Source: JARRKU01 sp963675565
GTDB lineage: Bacteria; Desulfobacterota; Desulfobacteria; Desulfobacterales; Desulfosarcinaceae
Length of the DNA: 64,000 nt
Assembly: GCA_963675565.2 (NCBI GenBank)
Contig: CAXXYD010000004.1
Span: forward strand, 1,054,001 to 1,118,000
Direction of reading: 5' to 3'
Shown piece after piece: positions 46,132 to 54,973 of this stretch. A program made the translations under genes and the position numbers. Under the pieces are notes generated by a model. That model had not been told where the DNA came from and made no database searches. It saw only the letters and a program-made list of their open reading frames with translations. Positions within the stretch are counted from its first letter, which is position 1; each line of letters opens with the position of its first letter.

Positions 46132-47949
46132 CTACACCCGCACAATGGCGCCTTTGGGGCAAATATCGAGACATACCCCGCATCCGGTGCAGATCAAAGG
46201 GTCCACAATCGTGCGCTTGCCATCTTCCACGGCAATCAGCGCCGGGCACTCAAAATGCTGCAGGCAAAAGCCGCAGCCATCGCAATCATCCGATACCGTG
46301 ACCTCGATGGGGTCCGCCGCCTTGCCCTGACGCGCCAGGTCGATGATACAGGGATGGCGTGCGATCACCACGGCCGGCCCTTCGCTGCGGCTGAATGCCA
46401 CAGCCGCCTTGACCACCTTGATGAACGCTTTGGTATCGTAAGGATCGCCGACCTCAAGAAAGTGGATGCCGCATCCTTTGACCAGGGATTCCAGCTCCAC
46501 CCGGACCAGGTCATCCCCGGCAGCGCTTTTTCCCGTGGCCGGGGTCGGCTGGCTGCCGGTCATGGCAGTGGTGCGATTGTCGAGAATGACCAGCACGAAG
46601 CGCACATTCTGATTGACGGCATCGATCAGGGCCGGCACACCGGCATGAAAGAAAGTGGAGTCCCCGATGGTGGCGACGATATCGGGCCGCTTCTTCTCGT
46701 GTTTGTAGACATGGTAGAATCCGGCCGCCTGGCTTATGGCCGCCCCCATACACAGAACGGTGTCCACGGCTTTCAGGTTGAGCCCGAGGGTGTAGCAGCC
46801 GATGTCGCTGGTATAGATGCCCTTGGGCGCCGCCTTCTTGATGGCAAAAAAACTGGCCCGGTGCGGACAGCCGGCGCACAGGGTCGGCCGACGGCCAGGT
46901 GCCTGGGTCACCGAAGGGATCGTTGTTTTGACGCCGGCAAAATCGGCCACCAGGGCCTCGATAGTCTCAGGCAGAAGTTCGCCGACCCGGGGAACCGCAT
47001 GGTTCAGCTTGCCTTTGATGCGGCTGCGGTCGGCCAACTGCATTTCGATAATGCCGGTGGTCTCCTCGATCACCAGCACTTCATCATAGCCCGTTTGCAG
47101 AAGATGCATAAACTCGATGTGCAACGGATAGGGCTGCAGCACCTGGAACAACGGCAACCGGTCCCAGAGTCCGAGGCGTTTCAGAACCTCGGCGGTATAA
47201 GCCGACGCCACCCCGCAGGAAACCACGGCTTTGCGTCCCGAAGCCCGGCTGTTGACCACCCGCGGCGCCGTGTCGCTGTGGCCGGCGATTTGGGCCAACT
47301 TCTCTTCCAGTTCAAGGTGGAGCCGATAGCGAAATTTAGGCGTTGCCGCCCACCGTAACGGATCCTTCTTAAAGTCGGGCCCGCCTTGCGGGGCGCTGAT
47401 GGGGTCGGGCATCACATCCTGACGGCTGTGGCACACCCGGGTGGTAGGCCGCAGCATCACCGGGGTGCGGTAAGTTTCGGAAAGGTGAAATGCCATGGCA
47501 ATCATATCTTTGGCCTGGCGGGGGGAATCCGGGTCTAGAACGGGTATCTTGGCCATCATGGCCATCATCCGGCTGTCCTGTTCCGTCTGGGATGAATGCG
47601 GTCCCGGGTCATCGGCGCTGATCACCACAAAACCGCCGACGGTTCCCATGTAGGCGGCGCTCATCAAGGGATCCGAGGCGACATTCAGTCCGACTTGCTT
47701 CATGCTGACGGCGGTGCGCCGACCGGCCATGCTGCCGGCATAGGCAATCTCGAAAGCCACTTTTTCGTTCACAGCCCACTGGGTATGCATTCGGGCACCC
47801 AAACGTTTCTGATATCTGGCCACCGACGCCAGAATCTCCGAGGCAGGGGTTCCGGGATAGGATGTGGCCACCGCACAGCCATTTTCGAGCAGTCCGCGGG
47901 CGATGGCTTCATTGCCCATCATCAGTTCTTTTTTCAGGGGTTGGTCCAT
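46132..47949 (-). CDS. iorA: Indolepyruvate:ferredoxin oxidoreductase, alpha subunit
   Basis: 605-residue subunit. The N-terminal pyrimidine-binding domain (SYPGTPASEIL, then SMKQVGLNVASDP) is followed by the TPP-binding domain (CAGCPHRASFFAI, GDSTFFHAGVPALIDA) and a C-terminal 2[4Fe-4S] ferredoxin (CDGCGFC and CTGCGVCLDICP). It oxidises arylpyruvates with CoA to aryl-acetyl-CoA and CO2, reducing ferredoxin, which Rnf could reoxidise. The ATG at 47949 has GAGGAA upstream. It is divergent from the liv operon. Confidence 0.95.
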   Translation of the reverse strand: MDQPLKKELMMGNEAIARGLLENGCAVATSYPGTPASEILASVARYQKRLGARMHTQWAVNEKVAFEIAYAGSMAGRRTAVSMKQVGLNVASDPLMSAAYMGTVGGFVVISADDPGPHSSQTEQDSRMMAMMAKIPVLDPDSPRQAKDMIAMAFHLSETYRTPVMLRPTTRVCHSRQDVMPDPISAPQGGPDFKKDPLRWAATPKFRYRLHLELEEKLAQIAGHSDTAPRVVNSRASGRKAVVSCGVASAYTAEVLKRLGLWDRLPLFQVLQPYPLHIEFMHLLQTGYDEVLVIEETTGIIEMQLADRSRIKGKLNHAVPRVGELLPETIEALVADFAGVKTTIPSVTQAPGRRPTLCAGCPHRASFFAIKKAAPKGIYTSDIGCYTLGLNLKAVDTVLCMGAAISQAAGFYHVYKHEKKRPDIVATIGDSTFFHAGVPALIDAVNQNVRFVLVILDNRTTAMTGSQPTPATGKSAAGDDLVRVELESLVKGCGIHFLEVGDPYDTKAFIKVVKAAVAFSRSEGPAVVIARHPCIIDLARQGKAADPIEVTVSDDCDGCGFCLQHFECPALIAVEDGKRTIVDPLICTGCGVCLDICPKGAIVRV

Positions 47950-48040
47950 GCGTTCCTCATCTTTGCAGGGATAAGAGTAAAATACCTCCCAGCTAATACA
48001 CATTAACGGATCTCTTGTCCATATTGTTATAGAAAGATAT

Positions 48041-48109
48041 CCGGGGCCTGATCTTGAATACAATAGACCGAAGACATTATTTGATATTTGGGCTTTGGCA
48101 GTTGGGTTT
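48041..48109 (+). repeat. Dispersed intergenic repeat, copy upstream of livH
   Basis: Contains CCGGGGCCTGATC, AGACCGAAGACATTATTTGA and TTGGGCTTTGG, aligning with 18339-18448. It lies within the 275-base divergent gap between iorA and livH, which should also hold both promoters. Confidence 0.65.
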
Positions 48110-48224
48110 GGTACGAGGCGCCCGCCAAGAATTGCCGGCGGCCATCATACGGTCTTGACCTGCGCCGGCACCTGGCATAGTCTGGGGCCTTTGCCAGGCA
48201 GGCGGATTTCAATCCGGGGGATCG

Positions 48225-49091
48225 ATGACCGAGTTTCAGGATTTGTTGCAATTTGTGTTCGCAGGCATCACCAGCGGCGCCATTTACGCCCTGATCGCAT
48301 TAGGCTTCAGCGTGGTGCACAACACCATGGGCATCGTAAACTTTACCCAGGTGGATTTTGTCTCCCTGGGCGGCATGTTCCTGTTCAGCGGACTTTTCTG
48401 GAGCGGCCTGCCCATGGGGATCGCCCTGGTGTGCGCCGTGGCCGCCGTCACGGCAGTCGGCATTATCGTGGAACGCATCGGCATCCGGCCGTCACGATCC
48501 CAAAATCACCTCGTGCTGATTTTCCTGACCATCGGACTGTCCATCATTTTGCGTGGGGCAATGAAGCTGGTATGGGGCAAAAACCGCATGGCGATTCCCT
48601 CTCTCTCCGGCGAAGAACCCCTGCGCATTGCCGGTGCCGCCATTTTGCCGCAAGCAGTGGCCATTCTGGTCATTACGGCCCTGGCCATCAGCCTGCTGGT
48701 ACTGTTCTTCAGGGGCACGCGGATGGGACTGGCCATGCGGGCCGTGGCATCCAACCAGATCGCCGCTTCGGTGGTGGGCATCAGCGTAGGACGTGTCAAA
48801 GCTGCCAGCTTTGCCCTGGCCGGTGGTTTGGGCGGGCTTGCCGGCGTTTTGATCACCCCCATCACCACCCTGAGCTATGACGTGGGCGTATTGCTGGGCC
48901 TGAAGGGATTTGCAGCCGCCATCCTGGGTGGTTTCGGCTCCTTTCCCGGTGCCGTGCTGGGGGGCATCGGGCTGGGTCTGGTGGAATCCCTCTCGGCCGC
49001 TTACTGGAGCAGTGCCTACAAGGATGTGGCCGCGTTTGTCGTTCTGCTTCTGGTCCTGTTCATCCGGCCAAAAGGACTGCTGGGAAAATAA
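48225..49091 (+). CDS. livH: Branched-chain amino acid ABC transporter permease LivH
   Basis: 288-residue inner membrane permease of a HAAT-type importer with about eight hydrophobic helices. The N-terminal GITSGAIYALIALGFSVVHNTMGIVNF and the AGGLGGLAGVL segment with GLKGFAAAILGGFGSFPGAVLGG are strong LivH hallmarks. First gene of a liv operon running livH-livM-livG-livF/ligase fusion-livK. Confidence 0.93.
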   Translation: MTEFQDLLQFVFAGITSGAIYALIALGFSVVHNTMGIVNFTQVDFVSLGGMFLFSGLFWSGLPMGIALVCAVAAVTAVGIIVERIGIRPSRSQNHLVLIFLTIGLSIILRGAMKLVWGKNRMAIPSLSGEEPLRIAGAAILPQAVAILVITALAISLLVLFFRGTRMGLAMRAVASNQIAASVVGISVGRVKAASFALAGGLGGLAGVLITPITTLSYDVGVLLGLKGFAAAILGGFGSFPGAVLGGIGLGLVESLSAAYWSSAYKDVAAFVVLLLVLFIRPKGLLGK

Positions 49092-49110
49092 AGGTGTTCA
49101 GACAACGTCT

Positions 49111-50106
49111 ATGATGACATCCAGAGACAACCTCGTTTACTTCTGCTACCTGCACCGGACCGGTTTGACCGTTCTGGCCCTTTCCCTGCTGCTGCTGCTC
49201 TGGCCGATGGTGGAAAGCAACCCCTACAACCTGGGGCTGTCCAACCTGATCGCCATCTACGTTATCGTGGTCCTGGGGCTGAACCTGTTTATCGGCTACA
49301 CCGGCCAGATCAGTCTGGGACACGCCGCCTTTTTTGCCATCGGCGCCTATGGCTCGGCCATAGGAACAACCACTCTGGGATGGTCGGCCTGGCCGGTGAT
49401 GCTGCTGGTGGCACTGGCCGCCGCCTTCATTGCTTTCACCATAGGGCTGCCGGCCTTGAAGCTCAGCGGACATTATCTGGCCATGGCGACCCTGGGATTC
49501 AATATCGTGATTTATACCCTTCTGGTGCAGTGGGACACGATTACCGGCGGCCCCAGCGGCTTTGCGGGCATTCCATATCTTTCCGTGGGCGGCCTGGTTT
49601 TCGATACGGAAATCCGCATTCATTACCTGGTGTGGAGCTTCGCCATGATTTCTCTGCTGTCCAGTCTCAATCTGGTCCGCAGCGGCACCGGACGGGGCCT
49701 TGCCGCCCTGGCACAGGACGAAACCGCCGCCGCCGCTCTGGGGGTGAATATTCGCAGCGCAAAAGTGAAAGTGTTCGTTATGTCTGCTGTGCTGGCGTCT
49801 TTGGCCGGAAGCCTGTTTGCCCATTGCTATGCTTTCGTGAGCCCGGACTCCTTCAACATTTTCGTGTCGGTGGATTTTGTAATCATGGTGGTGGTGGGCG
49901 GAATGGGCTCCATCTGGGGGACACTGTTGGGCACGGCCTTCATCACCCTGCTGCCTGAATGGATCGAGGCCCTGGACGCCTACAAAGACATCATTCACGG
50001 CCTGATCCTGGTGCTGATCCTGCTCTTTCTGCCCCAGGGACTGGTCACCGGAATAACCGATGCGGTGCGCACGCGCATTGCCCTGGGACGCGGCAAACAT
50101 GCTTGA
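49111..50106 (+). CDS. livM: Branched-chain amino acid ABC transporter permease LivM
   Basis: 331-residue permease with about ten hydrophobic helices. The core YTGQISLGHAAFFAIGAYG and VVVGGMGSIWGTLLGTAF mark LivM. The open frame starts earlier, but the double ATG at 49111/49114, 20 bases after livH, gives a sensible N terminus. Its end overlaps livG by 8 bases. Confidence 0.92.
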   Translation: MMTSRDNLVYFCYLHRTGLTVLALSLLLLLWPMVESNPYNLGLSNLIAIYVIVVLGLNLFIGYTGQISLGHAAFFAIGAYGSAIGTTTLGWSAWPVMLLVALAAAFIAFTIGLPALKLSGHYLAMATLGFNIVIYTLLVQWDTITGGPSGFAGIPYLSVGGLVFDTEIRIHYLVWSFAMISLLSSLNLVRSGTGRGLAALAQDETAAAALGVNIRSAKVKVFVMSAVLASLAGSLFAHCYAFVSPDSFNIFVSVDFVIMVVVGGMGSIWGTLLGTAFITLLPEWIEALDAYKDIIHGLILVLILLFLPQGLVTGITDAVRTRIALGRGKHA

Positions 50107-50863
50107 ACTGCTAAAGGTGAGCAAATGGTTCGGCGGCTTGCCGGCCCTTCAAGATGTCTCGTTGCGCATCGAACCGGGACGCATTACCGCCCTGATCGGT
50201 CCCAACGGGGCCGGCAAATCGACCCTGATCAATTGCATCAGTGGTGTGGACAGGGCCGGCGAGGGACGCATCCTGCTGGACGGTCATGCCATCGAAAAAC
50301 TGCCGGCCCATAAAATTGCCGCCCAGGGGGTGGCCCGGACTTTTCAAAACCTGAAGGTGTTTGCACGGCTGTCGGTACTGGACAATGTATTGACCGGCTT
50401 GACCGTCGCCGCTGAAAGCTCCTTTATCATCTCCATGCTGCGCCTGCCGGCCCTGCGTCACCAGGAACGGCAACTGCGTCTGAAAGCCCTGGAGGCCCTG
50501 GACCGATTCGAACTGGCCCCCAAGGCCGGCTGGCCGGCATCGGCCCTGTCCTACGGCGACAAAAAACGAATGGAGATGGCCCGGGCTTTTGTGAGCGAAC
50601 CGCGACTGGTGCTGTTGGACGAGCCGGTGGCCGGGTTAAACAGTGAAGAAACCGCCAAAATTGCCCGCCACATCAGGCAGCAGCGCAGGGCCGGCCATAC
50701 CATGCTCCTGGTGGAGCACGACATGGAACTGGTGATGGAGGTGGCCGATCAGGTGGTCGTGCTGGACAGCGGACGGTGCATCGCCAGCGGCCCGCCGGCT
50801 CAAGTTCGCAACAACCCCCTGGTTCTCGAAGCCTACCTGGGGCGTATGGAGGCAACCGCTTAA
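50099..50863 (+). CDS. livG: Branched-chain amino acid ABC transporter ATPase LivG
   Basis: 254-residue nucleotide-binding subunit. Walker A is GPNGAGKST, the Q loop lies in TFQNLKVF, the signature is LSYGDKKRMEMARAF (instead of LSGGQ), and Walker B is VLLDEPVAGLN. The ATG at 50099 overlaps the livM stop, so the genes are translationally coupled. Confidence 0.93.
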   Translation: MLELLKVSKWFGGLPALQDVSLRIEPGRITALIGPNGAGKSTLINCISGVDRAGEGRILLDGHAIEKLPAHKIAAQGVARTFQNLKVFARLSVLDNVLTGLTVAAESSFIISMLRLPALRHQERQLRLKALEALDRFELAPKAGWPASALSYGDKKRMEMARAFVSEPRLVLLDEPVAGLNSEETAKIARHIRQQRRAGHTMLLVEHDMELVMEVADQVVVLDSGRCIASGPPAQVRNNPLVLEAYLGRMEATA

Positions 50864-50867
50864 CGGT

Positions 50868-52970
50868 ATGACCGCAATAATGCTGGACATCAACCAATTG
50901 ACGGCCCATTACGGGGCTGCCCAGGCCCTTTTCGGCGTGAACCTGTCCGTGGCCAAAGGCGAAACCGTCGCCCTGGTGGGGGCCAACGGCGCCGGAAAAA
51001 CCACGCTGTTAAAATGTGTCATGGGCCTCATGAGGCCCACAGAGGGAAGCGTCCGGCTTGATGGAAACGTTGTCACCGGCAAATCACCGGCTCAGATGGT
51101 CCGCAACGGATTGGCCCTGACCCCGGAGGGCCGGGAAGTATTCCCGCATTTGTCGGTGGCCGAAAACCTGGAATTGGGCGTCGCAGCCCTGAAAACCGGG
51201 CGCCGGGAAACCGTCGACCGGATGCAGCAGGTGTTTGACCGCTTCAAGCGCCTGCATGAGCGCCGGAATCAGGCCGCCGGCACCTTGTCCGGCGGCGAAC
51301 AGCAGATGCTGGCTATTGGACGTGCCCTCATGGCAAAGCCCCGCCTGTTGCTGCTGGACGAGCCCAGCCTGGGATTGGCACCATTGATTACCGACGAAAT
51401 TTTTGCCATTATTCACCAGCTGTCGCGCTCGGGCGTAACCATCCTGCTGGTGGAACAGAACGCAGCACGCGCACTGTCGGCTTCCCACAAAGCCTTTTTG
51501 ATGGCCGGCGGACGCGTTGTCCAGCAGGGACGCAGCCAGGACCTGCTCAACGACCCAAAACTGCGCGCCGCCTTTCTGGGCGCTGCCAGCGAAGAAAAAC
51601 CCGAAGCCAGCCGGCTGGGAGCGGCCGGTCTGACCAACATCCGTTTGGAGAAACCCGACATGCATCAACAAACCTTTATGCCAGAGATGAGTGATGAAAA
51701 GGCCCTGGCCGCCCACCAGCTCAAGGGGCTGCAGTGGACCGTACGCCATGCTTTTGAAGGTTCCAGCTTCTACCGCCAGCGCCTGGAGCAGGCCGGCGTC
51801 ACGCCCGAGTCCATTCAAAGCCTGAAAGACCTCGCGCGCCTGCCCTTCACGACCACCGACGACCTGCGCGAATTTTATCCCTTTCCGTTGCGCTCGGTTC
51901 CCTTTGAGCAAATTGTCCGCATCCACGCCAGCTCAGGCACAACCGGCAAACGTAAAATCATCGGCTATACCCAGAAAGATCTGGACGACTGGGTTCACTT
52001 CTTCGCACGCTGTTACGAAACAGCCGGCGTAACCCCCCTGGACCGTGTCCAGATCGCCGTAGGCTATGGCATCTGGACCGCCGGTATGGGGTTTCAGCTG
52101 GGCTGCGAAAAAGTCGGTGCCATGGCCGTGCCGGTGGGACCCGGCAATATCGACATGCACCTGCAATTCATGCAGGACGTACGTTCGACGGTCTTTTGCA
52201 GCACCGCCTCCATGGCCCTGCTCATGGCCGAAGAGATCCATCGCCGCAACATCGCCGACAAGATCAGTATCCGCAAAATTATTTACGGATCCGAGCGCAC
52301 CTCCCGTTCCATGCGCGCCAAAATAAGCGAGTTGTTCGGCAGCGCCGAGCTTTTCGATATCACCGGCCTGACCGAATTGTACGGCCCGGGCACCGGCATC
52401 GAATGCCCCGATCATGACTGCATCCACTACTGGAGCGACTATTATATCCTTGAAATCGTCGACCCGCAAACCCTGCAACCGCTGCCCGACGGCGAGTGGG
52501 GAGAAATGGTGGTCACCTCCCTGCGCAAGGAGGCCGCCCCGCTGATCCGCTACCGCACCCGCGACATCACTCGCATCATCCCCGGAAAATGCACCTGCGG
52601 ATCCATCATGCCCAGGCATTCCCGCATCAAGGGGCGCAGTGACGACACCATCAAGTTCAGGGGAGTCAATATCTACCCCTCCACCATAGACACCATCTTG
52701 TCGGCGATTCCCGGGTTGGGTTCCGAATACCAGATTCACCTGACCCGCGACAGCGCGTCCGGAAAAGATTTTATGAAACTGGTCATCGAAAGAGGCCAGG
52801 GCGTGGATGCCGGCCGTACGGGGGAGCTGGCCCATGAAACCACATACCAGCTCAAGCGGCAGCTGCTGGTCTCCGCCCAGGTTGAACTGGTGGACTATTG
52901 CCAGTTGCCCAGGACCCAGCGCAAAAGCCAGCGGGTATTCGATACACGGATCACGGATGAAATTGTATAA
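50868..52970 (+). CDS. LivF ATPase fused to a phenylacetate-CoA-ligase-like enzyme
   Basis: 700-residue open frame with no internal stop. Residues 1 to about 240 are a LivF-type ABC ATPase: Walker A GANGAGKTT (about 38-46), signature LSGGEQQ (about 140), Walker B LLLLDEPSLGLAP. A short linker (about 241-264) follows. From about 265 the chain is an AMP-forming ligase of the PaaK family: ASSGTTGKRKIIGYT, YGSERTSRSMRA, DITGLTELYGPG, RYRTRDITRI, KGRSDDTIKFRGVNIYP. An in-frame ATG at 51661 could also start a free ligase. Substrate probably an aryl- or phenyl-acetate, in line with iorAB nearby. Confidence 0.85.
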   Translation: MTAIMLDINQLTAHYGAAQALFGVNLSVAKGETVALVGANGAGKTTLLKCVMGLMRPTEGSVRLDGNVVTGKSPAQMVRNGLALTPEGREVFPHLSVAENLELGVAALKTGRRETVDRMQQVFDRFKRLHERRNQAAGTLSGGEQQMLAIGRALMAKPRLLLLDEPSLGLAPLITDEIFAIIHQLSRSGVTILLVEQNAARALSASHKAFLMAGGRVVQQGRSQDLLNDPKLRAAFLGAASEEKPEASRLGAAGLTNIRLEKPDMHQQTFMPEMSDEKALAAHQLKGLQWTVRHAFEGSSFYRQRLEQAGVTPESIQSLKDLARLPFTTTDDLREFYPFPLRSVPFEQIVRIHASSGTTGKRKIIGYTQKDLDDWVHFFARCYETAGVTPLDRVQIAVGYGIWTAGMGFQLGCEKVGAMAVPVGPGNIDMHLQFMQDVRSTVFCSTASMALLMAEEIHRRNIADKISIRKIIYGSERTSRSMRAKISELFGSAELFDITGLTELYGPGTGIECPDHDCIHYWSDYYILEIVDPQTLQPLPDGEWGEMVVTSLRKEAAPLIRYRTRDITRIIPGKCTCGSIMPRHSRIKGRSDDTIKFRGVNIYPSTIDTILSAIPGLGSEYQIHLTRDSASGKDFMKLVIERGQGVDAGRTGELAHETTYQLKRQLLVSAQVELVDYCQLPRTQRKSQRVFDTRITDEIV

Positions 52971-53010
52971 TACTGAGCCACCAACAATCGTAATGAAGAA
53001 GGAGGAAAAG

Positions 53011-54180
53011 ATGAAAATGGCAAATCGACTGGCGGCCACGGCTGTCGCATTGATGCTGGTCCTGGCCGGAGGCAGCGCTGCAGCGCAAGAGAAGATCAAA
53101 ATCGGTGCCTTTTTCGACCTGTCGGGCCCGGCATCCTTTATCGGCACCCCCACCAAACTGGTGGCCACCATGGTGGTGGATAAAATCAACAAAGAAGGCG
53201 GGGTCAATGGACAGCCCATTGAGCTCATCATCGGTGACACGGAAGGCGACCCGGCCAAAGCAGTCAACATCGCCAAAAAATTTATCTATAAAGACAAGGT
53301 GGCTGCGATTATCGGACCCACCCGCACCGGCACCGGCATGGCCGTGAAAAAAATCATTCAAGCCGGGAAAGTGCCCGCTTTCATGACCGTCGGCGGTGAT
53401 CCGGTGATCATGGGCGGACCCAAGCTGGGACCCTTCGACTGGGTCTTCAAATCGCCCCAGCGCTCGTCGGTGGCCGTCGAGCGGATCTACATGTATCTGA
53501 AAGACAAGGGCCTGACCAAAATCGCCCTGCTCACCGCATCCGACGGGTTTGGCAAGGATGGCGCCCACTGGCTGACCAAGCTGGCTCCCGACTTCGGAGT
53601 GCAAATCGTTGCAGCAGAATCTTTCGGCCCCAGGGATACCGACATGACCGCACAGCTGACCAAAGTCAAGAATACCGCCCCCCAGGCCATCGTGGTATGG
53701 ACCATCGGCCCTGCCGGAGCCATCGTGTCGAAGAACAAATCCCAGTTGGGCATCGACCTGCCCCTGTTCCAATGCCACGGTCTGCCCGACCCCAAATATA
53801 TCGAACTTGCCGGTAAAGCATCCGAAGGCGATCGCATGCCGGCCACCAAGCTGATGGTGGGAGAGGCTTTGCCCGATACGGATCCTCAGAAATCCGTAAT
53901 CAATGAGTTTATCCAACTTTACAACCAGTATGGATACGACAGGCAATTTCCCATCAACACCCATTCCGGATATGCCTGGGACGCCATCATGATAGTGGCC
54001 GATGCCATGAAAAAAACAGGCACCAAAGCCGGCGACCTGCGTGCCGCCATCGAAGGAACCAAAGGCTTCGTGGGGATCTCTGGCATCTTTAATCTTACCC
54101 CGGAGGACCACAACGGCCTGGGCGTGGATTCCATGGTCATCGTGCAAGTTAAAAACGGAAAATTTGTCATGGCCGAATAG
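53011..54180 (+). CDS. livK: Branched-chain amino acid-type ABC transporter substrate-binding protein
   Basis: 389-residue periplasmic protein of the type 1 (Leu/Ile/Val-binding) family. The ATG at 53011 has AAGGAGG at 7 bases and a clean signal peptide (MANRLAATAVALMLVLAGGSAAAQ). The mature part contains LIIGDTEGDPAKAVNIAKKFI and VAAIIGPTRTGTG, typical of LivJ/LivK-like receptors. The ligand may be an amino acid or an aromatic acid; the operon partners suggest the latter is possible. It is followed by a strong terminator. Confidence 0.92.
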   Translation: MKMANRLAATAVALMLVLAGGSAAAQEKIKIGAFFDLSGPASFIGTPTKLVATMVVDKINKEGGVNGQPIELIIGDTEGDPAKAVNIAKKFIYKDKVAAIIGPTRTGTGMAVKKIIQAGKVPAFMTVGGDPVIMGGPKLGPFDWVFKSPQRSSVAVERIYMYLKDKGLTKIALLTASDGFGKDGAHWLTKLAPDFGVQIVAAESFGPRDTDMTAQLTKVKNTAPQAIVVWTIGPAGAIVSKNKSQLGIDLPLFQCHGLPDPKYIELAGKASEGDRMPATKLMVGEALPDTDPQKSVINEFIQLYNQYGYDRQFPINTHSGYAWDAIMIVADAMKKTGTKAGDLRAAIEGTKGFVGISGIFNLTPEDHNGLGVDSMVIVQVKNGKFVMAE

Positions 54181-54204
54181 TGCCGCAGTTATTGCCGTAC
54201 ACTG

Positions 54205-54237
54205 AACCGGACGGCCATCGTTGCCGTCCGGTTTTTT
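54205..54237 (+). terminator. Terminator of the liv operon
   Basis: AACCGGACGG (54205-54214) pairs with CCGTCCGGTT (54224-54233) around a 9-base loop and runs into a T tract (54232-54237). It closes the liv operon 24 bases after the livK stop. Confidence 0.93.
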
Positions 54238-54395
54238 CGCGGCTCCCTGCAAAACAACCTTCTTTTTTTCTTTGATTAGCGCGTCCAGCTGCGCTATACA
54301 TCCCTCTTTTTTTCTTAAAATTGCCGGCAACTGCACCCATGGGCGCAACCATGGCAACGGGCGTTGCCGGCTCAATGATCCACATTGGAGGTTAA

Positions 54396-54965
54396 ATGAA
54401 ATCTGAAAAGGTAGGAGAGCGCATCAAAACGTTCATGGGCCGCAAGGCCATGAAACTGGACGAGCTGGCCGTAGCGACCGGATTGAGTGCAGATTTTCTA
54501 CGATCCATCATCGAAGACAACGTCTACCCCTCTCTGGGGCCGCTGCTCAAAATTGCTCGAGTACTTGGCGTGCGCCTCGGAACCTTCCTGGACGACCAGA
54601 TCAGTGCCGATCCGGTCATTATGCGACAACCGGAACGTAAAAGCGAGTTGCGCACGCTAAGCGGCAAAGGCAAACCCGTTGCCATGAAATTTTACGCCCT
54701 GGGAAAAGGCAAGACCGATCGCAACATGGAGCCTTTTTATGTCGAACTGCTTCCCGAATCGGTCCATGAAACAAACCTGTCCAGCCATGAGGGCGAGGAA
54801 TTTATCGTGGTACACAGCGGACGCATCAAAGTCATCTACGGTGCCGAAACCCATATTCTGGAAGCCGGCGACAGCATCTACTACAACTCTATTGTACCGC
54901 ATTGTGTCAGCTGCAGCGGCTCCCGGCCGGCAGCCATCTATGCCGTGCTGCACATTCCGGCGTAG
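54396..54965 (+). CDS. XRE-family regulator with cupin domain
   Basis: 189 residues. The N-terminal helix-turn-helix (residues 5-60; LDELAVATGLSADFLRSIIED) joins a C-terminal cupin barrel (about 100-185; SSHEGEEFIVVHSGRIKVIYGAETHILEAGDSIYYNSIVPHCV). Such HTH-cupin proteins often regulate amino acid or aromatic catabolism, sensing a small ligand in the barrel. GGAGG precedes the ATG. It is only 8 bases upstream of the acyl-CoA synthetase gene, so they are probably co-expressed, and it may control the liv operon as well. Confidence 0.87.
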   Translation: MKSEKVGERIKTFMGRKAMKLDELAVATGLSADFLRSIIEDNVYPSLGPLLKIARVLGVRLGTFLDDQISADPVIMRQPERKSELRTLSGKGKPVAMKFYALGKGKTDRNMEPFYVELLPESVHETNLSSHEGEEFIVVHSGRIKVIYGAETHILEAGDSIYYNSIVPHCVSCSGSRPAAIYAVLHIPA

Positions 54966-54973
54966 GAGATCCC

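Noticed and set aside
46126..47358. 410-codon plus-strand open frame opposite iorA
   Set aside because: No domain and unusual composition; it mirrors the strong iorA frame.
52951..54375. 474-codon minus-strand open frame opposite livK
   Set aside because: Shadow of the livK gene; contains no recognisable motifs.
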